Source: Nocardioidaceae bacterium (lineage in GTDB: Bacteria; Actinomycetota; Actinomycetes; Propionibacteriales; Nocardioidaceae). Taken from it: 64,000 nt of DNA. The notes under the pieces are model-generated. The model searched no databases. It saw only the letters and a program-made list of their open reading frames with translations, and had not been told where the DNA came from. The position numbers were made by a program, and so were the translations under genes. Shown in pieces: positions 60,888 through 64,000 of this stretch (positions are counted from its first letter, which is position 1; each line of letters opens with the position of its first letter). The stretch spans positions 1 through 64,000 of the forward strand of contig JAUJOD010000006.1 in NCBI GenBank assembly GCA_030447865.1, given 5' to 3'.

Positions 60888-61969
60888 CGCAGGCGGTGCA
60901 TCCAGCCGTGGGTGTCAGGCGTCCGTCCGTACTGGATGTCGATGAGGTGTCGGCGCAGCGTTGTTGCCACGGGGCCTGCTTCGGCCCCAGCCGACACCGA
61001 GCCGCCGCGCCACTTCAAGGTGTCGATGGGGGTGACAAGTGCGGCGGTGCCGCAGGCGAAGACCTCGGCGACGGCACCGTCGACGAGCCCGTCGCGCCAC
61101 TCATCGATGGTGACCCGCCGCTCCTCGACCCGATGGCCAAGCTCACGCGCCAGCTCGATCACGGAGGCCCGGGTCACGCCCTCAAGGATCGACCCCGTGA
61201 GCTCTGGTGTGACGAGGGTGCCATCGGCGTACACGAGAAACAGGTTCATGCCGCCAAGCTCCTCGACGACCGCCCGCTCGACCGCGTCGAGGAACACCAC
61301 CTGGTCGCAACCAGCGGCGATGGCTTCCTGCTGCGGTAACAGGCTGGCTGCGTAGTTGCCGCCGCACTTGGCGGCGCCGGTGCCACCTGGCGCAGCCCGA
61401 CTGTGCTCCTCGCTGAGCCAGATCGTCACCGGCTTGAATCCGCCGCGGAAGTAGGGTCCGGCCGGAGATGCGATCACGGCGAACGTCACGTGCATTGCCG
61501 GACGTACGCCGAGAAACACCTCCGAGGCGAACATGAACGGCCGCAGGTAGAGCGACCGCTCCTCCCCCGACGGAACCCAGTCCGCGTCGGTAGACACCAG
61601 CGCCTCGATCGCCGCGATGAAGTCAGTCTTCGGCAGCAGCGGCAGGGCCATCCGCTCGGCTGAGCGCTGGAACCGCGCCGCGTTCACCTCCGGACGGAAC
61701 GCCCAGATCGACCCGTCGGCATGCCGGTACGCCTTCAGCCCCTCGAAGACTTGTTGGGCGTAATGCAGAACCGAACACGCCGGATCGACAGTGAACGGAC
61801 CGTACGGCCGGACGGCTGAGTCGTGCCAACCCTGGTCCGGTGTCCACGTCGAGGTGAACATGTGGTCGCTGAAGTGCACTCCGAACCCGGGGTCCTGCAG
61901 AATCTGCGCTCGGCGGGCCGGATCGGTCCCCCTGGCTGGCTCCAGGGAGATCTGAGATGACATCGTCAT
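60884..61969 (-). CDS. ilvE: Branched-chain amino acid aminotransferase
   Basis: 361 aa. Fold-type IV PLP enzyme: YAQQVFEGLKAYRHADGSIW, RSLYLRPFMFASEVFLGVRP, GAAKCGGNYAASLLPQQEAI (PLP Lys) and VEELGGMNLFLVYADGTLVT, then LTGSILEGVTRASVIELA. Transaminates Leu, Ile and Val. In many actinobacteria serA, leuB and ilvE are adjacent; leuB is not present here. Intact. Confidence 0.97.
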   Translation of the reverse strand: MTMSSQISLEPARGTDPARRAQILQDPGFGVHFSDHMFTSTWTPDQGWHDSAVRPYGPFTVDPACSVLHYAQQVFEGLKAYRHADGSIWAFRPEVNAARFQRSAERMALPLLPKTDFIAAIEALVSTDADWVPSGEERSLYLRPFMFASEVFLGVRPAMHVTFAVIASPAGPYFRGGFKPVTIWLSEEHSRAAPGGTGAAKCGGNYAASLLPQQEAIAAGCDQVVFLDAVERAVVEELGGMNLFLVYADGTLVTPELTGSILEGVTRASVIELARELGHRVEERRVTIDEWRDGLVDGAVAEVFACGTAALVTPIDTLKWRGGSVSAGAEAGPVATTLRRHLIDIQYGRTPDTHGWMHRLR

Positions 61970-62016
61970 GGCGTCACGCTAGCCGACGCCCAGCCCGGCG
62001 TCGGCAGCCTCCGACT

Positions 62017-62120
62017 TGTCAGACCCCAGTCGACCTATAGCCCGACTACGTTCTGACAGGTTCCGGCCCGAGGAAAGTTGTCAGACTCCATTCGACCTAT
62101 GGACCGACTACGCTCTGACA
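62017..62120. repeat. Two tandem REP-like palindromic units between ilvE and serA
   Basis: Two 42-nt units (62017-62058 and 62079-62120), about 80% identical. Each begins TGTCAGA and ends TCTGACA, and holds an inner inverted pair such as AGTCG...CGACT around ACCTATAG, so each can fold as a long hairpin. They are not coding. Possibly REP/MITE elements or tandem attenuator-like structures. Confidence 0.75.
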
Positions 62121-62143
62121 ACTGTTCGGCGGGCGGGCGACAG

Positions 62144-63727
62144 CTACATGTCGACGGCGCGAGCCAGTTGTGCCTGCATCACCGTGGTGATCTCCTCGAG
62201 CACCGGGCCCGGGATGGCGCTGTCGACAGTCAGGGCGACGAGCGCGCTGCCCCCGGCTCGGTCCCGGGCGACCTGCATGCCGCCGATGTTGATCTGCGCG
62301 TCGCCGAGGATGCGGCCGATCGCGCCGACCATGCCCGGCCGGTCCTCGTAGGTGAAGAAGGCGAGGTGGTCCGCCGGCTCGAGGTCGACGTCGTACCCGT
62401 TGATCTCCACCAACCGCTCTCGCTGATGGATGCCGATCAAGGTGCCCCCCACCGACACCTGACAGCCGTCGGCCAGCGTGCCCCGCAGCGTGACGAGGTT
62501 GCGGTGGTCGGGGCTCTCCCGGTCAGTGACCAGCCGTACGGCGAGCCCACGCTCGGCCGCGAGCAGCGGCGCGTTCACGTAGGAGACGGTTTCCTCGACG
62601 ACGTCGAGGAACACGCCCTTGAGCGCGGCCAGCTCGAGCACCGTGACGTCGTACTCAGCGATCTCGCCACGCACCTCGACGTCGAGCTGCTGGGCCACCT
62701 CACCAGCGAGCCCGGTGAAGATGCGACCGAGCTTCTCGGTCAACGGGATGCCTGGGCGGACGTCCTCGGCGATGATGCCGCCTTGGACGTTGACGGCGTC
62801 CGGAACGAGCTCACCACCCAGCGCGAGCCGCACCGAGCGAGCCACCGACACGCCGGCCTTCTCCTGCGCTTCGTCGGTCGCTGCACCGAGGTGAGGGGTG
62901 ACGACGACGTTGTCGAACTCGAACAGCGGGGAGTCAGTGCACGGCTCGGTGCTGAACACGTCGAGCCCAGCGCCGCCGAGGCGCCCCTCCTTGAGCGCGA
63001 CGTACAGCGCGTGCTCGTCGACGATGCCGCCACGGGCGGCGTTGACGAGGATCGCCGTCGGCTTGCACCGCGCCAGCTGCTCCGCACCGATCAGGCCGAC
63101 CGTCTCAGCAGTCTTGGGCAGGTGCACGGAGACGAAGTCGGAGTCGGCGATCAACTCCTCAAGCGTCACCAGCCGTACGCCGAGCTGCGCCGCCCGGCCA
63201 GCTTGCACGTACGGGTCGTACGCGATCACCCGCATACCGAAGGCGCTCAGCCGCTGAGCGACAAGCACACCGATCTTGCCCAGCCCGACGATGCCCACCG
63301 TCTTCTCGTAGAGCTCGACACCGGTGTACTTGCTGCGCTCCCACTCACCGTTCTTCAGCGCCGTGTTCCCGGAGGCGATATTGCGGGCAGCCGCAATGAG
63401 CAGGCCGACGGCGAGCTCGGCAGCGCTGATGATGTTGGAGGTCGGTGCGTTCACGACCATGACACCGGATTGGCTCGCCTGCTTGACGTCGACGTTGTCG
63501 AGGCCCACACCGGCCCGCGCTATGACTTTCAAGCGCCTGGCTGCGGCCAGCGCCTCCGGGTCCATCTTGGTGGCACTGCGGATGAGGATGGCGTCAGCGT
63601 CCGGCAGCGCGCGCAACAGGTCAGCGCGATCAGCTCCATTGCAGTGCCGGATGTCGAAGTCGGTGCCGAGAGCCTCGAGGGTGGCGGGGCTCAGTTCCTC
63701 GGCGATCAGGACGACAGGCTTGCTCAC
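62144..63727 (-). CDS. serA: D-3-phosphoglycerate dehydrogenase
   Basis: 527 aa, the long (type 1) form. KVIARAGVGLDNVDVKQASQ, GIVGLGKIGVLVAQRLSAFG (NAD fold), NAARGGIVDEHALYVAL (Arg), LDVFSTEPC and VVTPHLGAATDEAQEKAG (His), then an intervening domain and a C-terminal ACT domain (LAFFTYEDRPGMVGAIGRIL). First step of serine synthesis; the ACT domain gives serine feedback. GTG 63727 chosen because the family starts SKPVVLIAEE. Intact. Confidence 0.97.
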   Translation of the reverse strand: MSKPVVLIAEELSPATLEALGTDFDIRHCNGADRADLLRALPDADAILIRSATKMDPEALAAARRLKVIARAGVGLDNVDVKQASQSGVMVVNAPTSNIISAAELAVGLLIAAARNIASGNTALKNGEWERSKYTGVELYEKTVGIVGLGKIGVLVAQRLSAFGMRVIAYDPYVQAGRAAQLGVRLVTLEELIADSDFVSVHLPKTAETVGLIGAEQLARCKPTAILVNAARGGIVDEHALYVALKEGRLGGAGLDVFSTEPCTDSPLFEFDNVVVTPHLGAATDEAQEKAGVSVARSVRLALGGELVPDAVNVQGGIIAEDVRPGIPLTEKLGRIFTGLAGEVAQQLDVEVRGEIAEYDVTVLELAALKGVFLDVVEETVSYVNAPLLAAERGLAVRLVTDRESPDHRNLVTLRGTLADGCQVSVGGTLIGIHQRERLVEINGYDVDLEPADHLAFFTYEDRPGMVGAIGRILGDAQINIGGMQVARDRAGGSALVALTVDSAIPGPVLEEITTVMQAQLARAVDM

Positions 63728-63855
63728 AGATGCTGTCCTTCGGTCCGATCGCGCGTCAATTCGGGTGACCAACTGGCCGTCCGCAGGCGCATCACCACGC
63801 CGATGCACTGCCTGAGTCTAGCCATCGGCTGTTGTCGGTCCCGTGGGCTGCGTCG

Positions 63856-64000
63856 TCAAGCGTCGCGGCGCCATTGTCCTTCCGCCGAGCCAGCCCCGGG
63901 CGGGCGCATGAGCACGTGAGTGTCGATGAGCTCCTGCAGACCGTCCGGGTAGAGCGGCACGTCCAGTCCGGCCCCGTCCAGAGGTCGCCACTCGACCCAG
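63856..64000 (-). CDS. Partial C-terminus of a NUDIX-like protein
   Basis: Only the last 47 codons lie in the window: WVEWRPLDGAGLDVPLYPDG, then LQELIDTH and a variable end to TGA at 63856-63858. The pattern fits the last strand and helix of actinobacterial NUDIX hydrolases, but the NUDIX box itself is outside, so the family is a guess. Confidence 0.45.
   Translation of the reverse strand, partial: WVEWRPLDGAGLDVPLYPDGLQELIDTHVLMRPPGAGSAEGQWRRDA

Noticed and set aside
1-64000. CRISPR arrays and cas genes
   Set aside because: No regularly spaced repeats with unique spacers and no Cas protein motifs seen.

Overview
The window comes from a high-GC actinobacterial chromosome. GTG starts and 4-nt ATGA/GTGA gene overlaps are frequent. 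The right half keeps an actinobacterial gene order: serA, ilvE, a fumarylacetoacetate hydrolase, gltX, tRNA-Gln, tRNA-Glu, an HU protein with a histone-like tail, cofC (F420 synthesis), plsC, gpsA and ddl. This fits a Propionibacteriales/Nocardioidaceae-type organism, but genus cannot be fixed from sequence alone.

Layout. 0-1.8 kb: a promoter-structured RNA-terminator unit (candidate ncRNA), a long G/C homopolymer tract, a decayed XRE/AbiEii-type toxin-antitoxin locus and an IS3 remnant. 1.9-6.5 kb: an intact tightly packed operon (DoxX, small membrane protein, acyl-CoA-dehydrogenase-like flavoprotein, signal-less PhnD/MqnA-fold protein, radical SAM protein with a TusA-like N-terminus, TspO-like protein) that looks like an uncharacterised metabolic pathway, followed by a beta-propeller lipoprotein. 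7.7-15.3 kb: DNA bounded by two direct copies of a 35-bp tRNA-Met 3' end, holding mntA/hepT, an AraC-controlled hydrolase/MFS pair, a DHFR-like/YCII/methyltransferase operon, a BKACE enzyme, an excisionase and an integrase stump. 15.5-34.9 kb: an accessory island starting with a complete tyrosine integrase and rich in defence-type genes: patatin plus primase-like pair, PP2C, a 903-aa PD-(D/E)XK protein, an alpha/beta hydrolase-caspase fusion, a HEPN protein, a DUF1883-TIR/membrane/small protein operon, with IS21 and IS256 elements. 35-44.6 kb: core chromosome (ddl, gpsA, plsC, cofC, HU, DNA alkylation repair), interrupted by a complete IS110 element. 44.7-53.9 kb: a second accessory stretch full of small enzymes, many broken, including a HAD gene whose middle third is inverted. 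54.1-64 kb: tRNAs and core metabolism.

A recurring theme is decay. At least a dozen accessory genes carry single-base frameshifts, a nonsense codon, internal deletions or an inversion, while the housekeeping genes are intact. All three toxin-antitoxin-like loci keep the DNA-binding partner and have lost the catalytic partner. The best candidates for undescribed biology are the TIR trio (31.5-33.4 kb), the hydrolase-caspase fusion with the divergent nuclease (22.3-27.8 kb), the patatin/primase-like pair (16.8-19.5 kb), the radical SAM/substrate-binding-fold operon (1.95-6.45 kb) and the small RNA at 0.2-0.37 kb.
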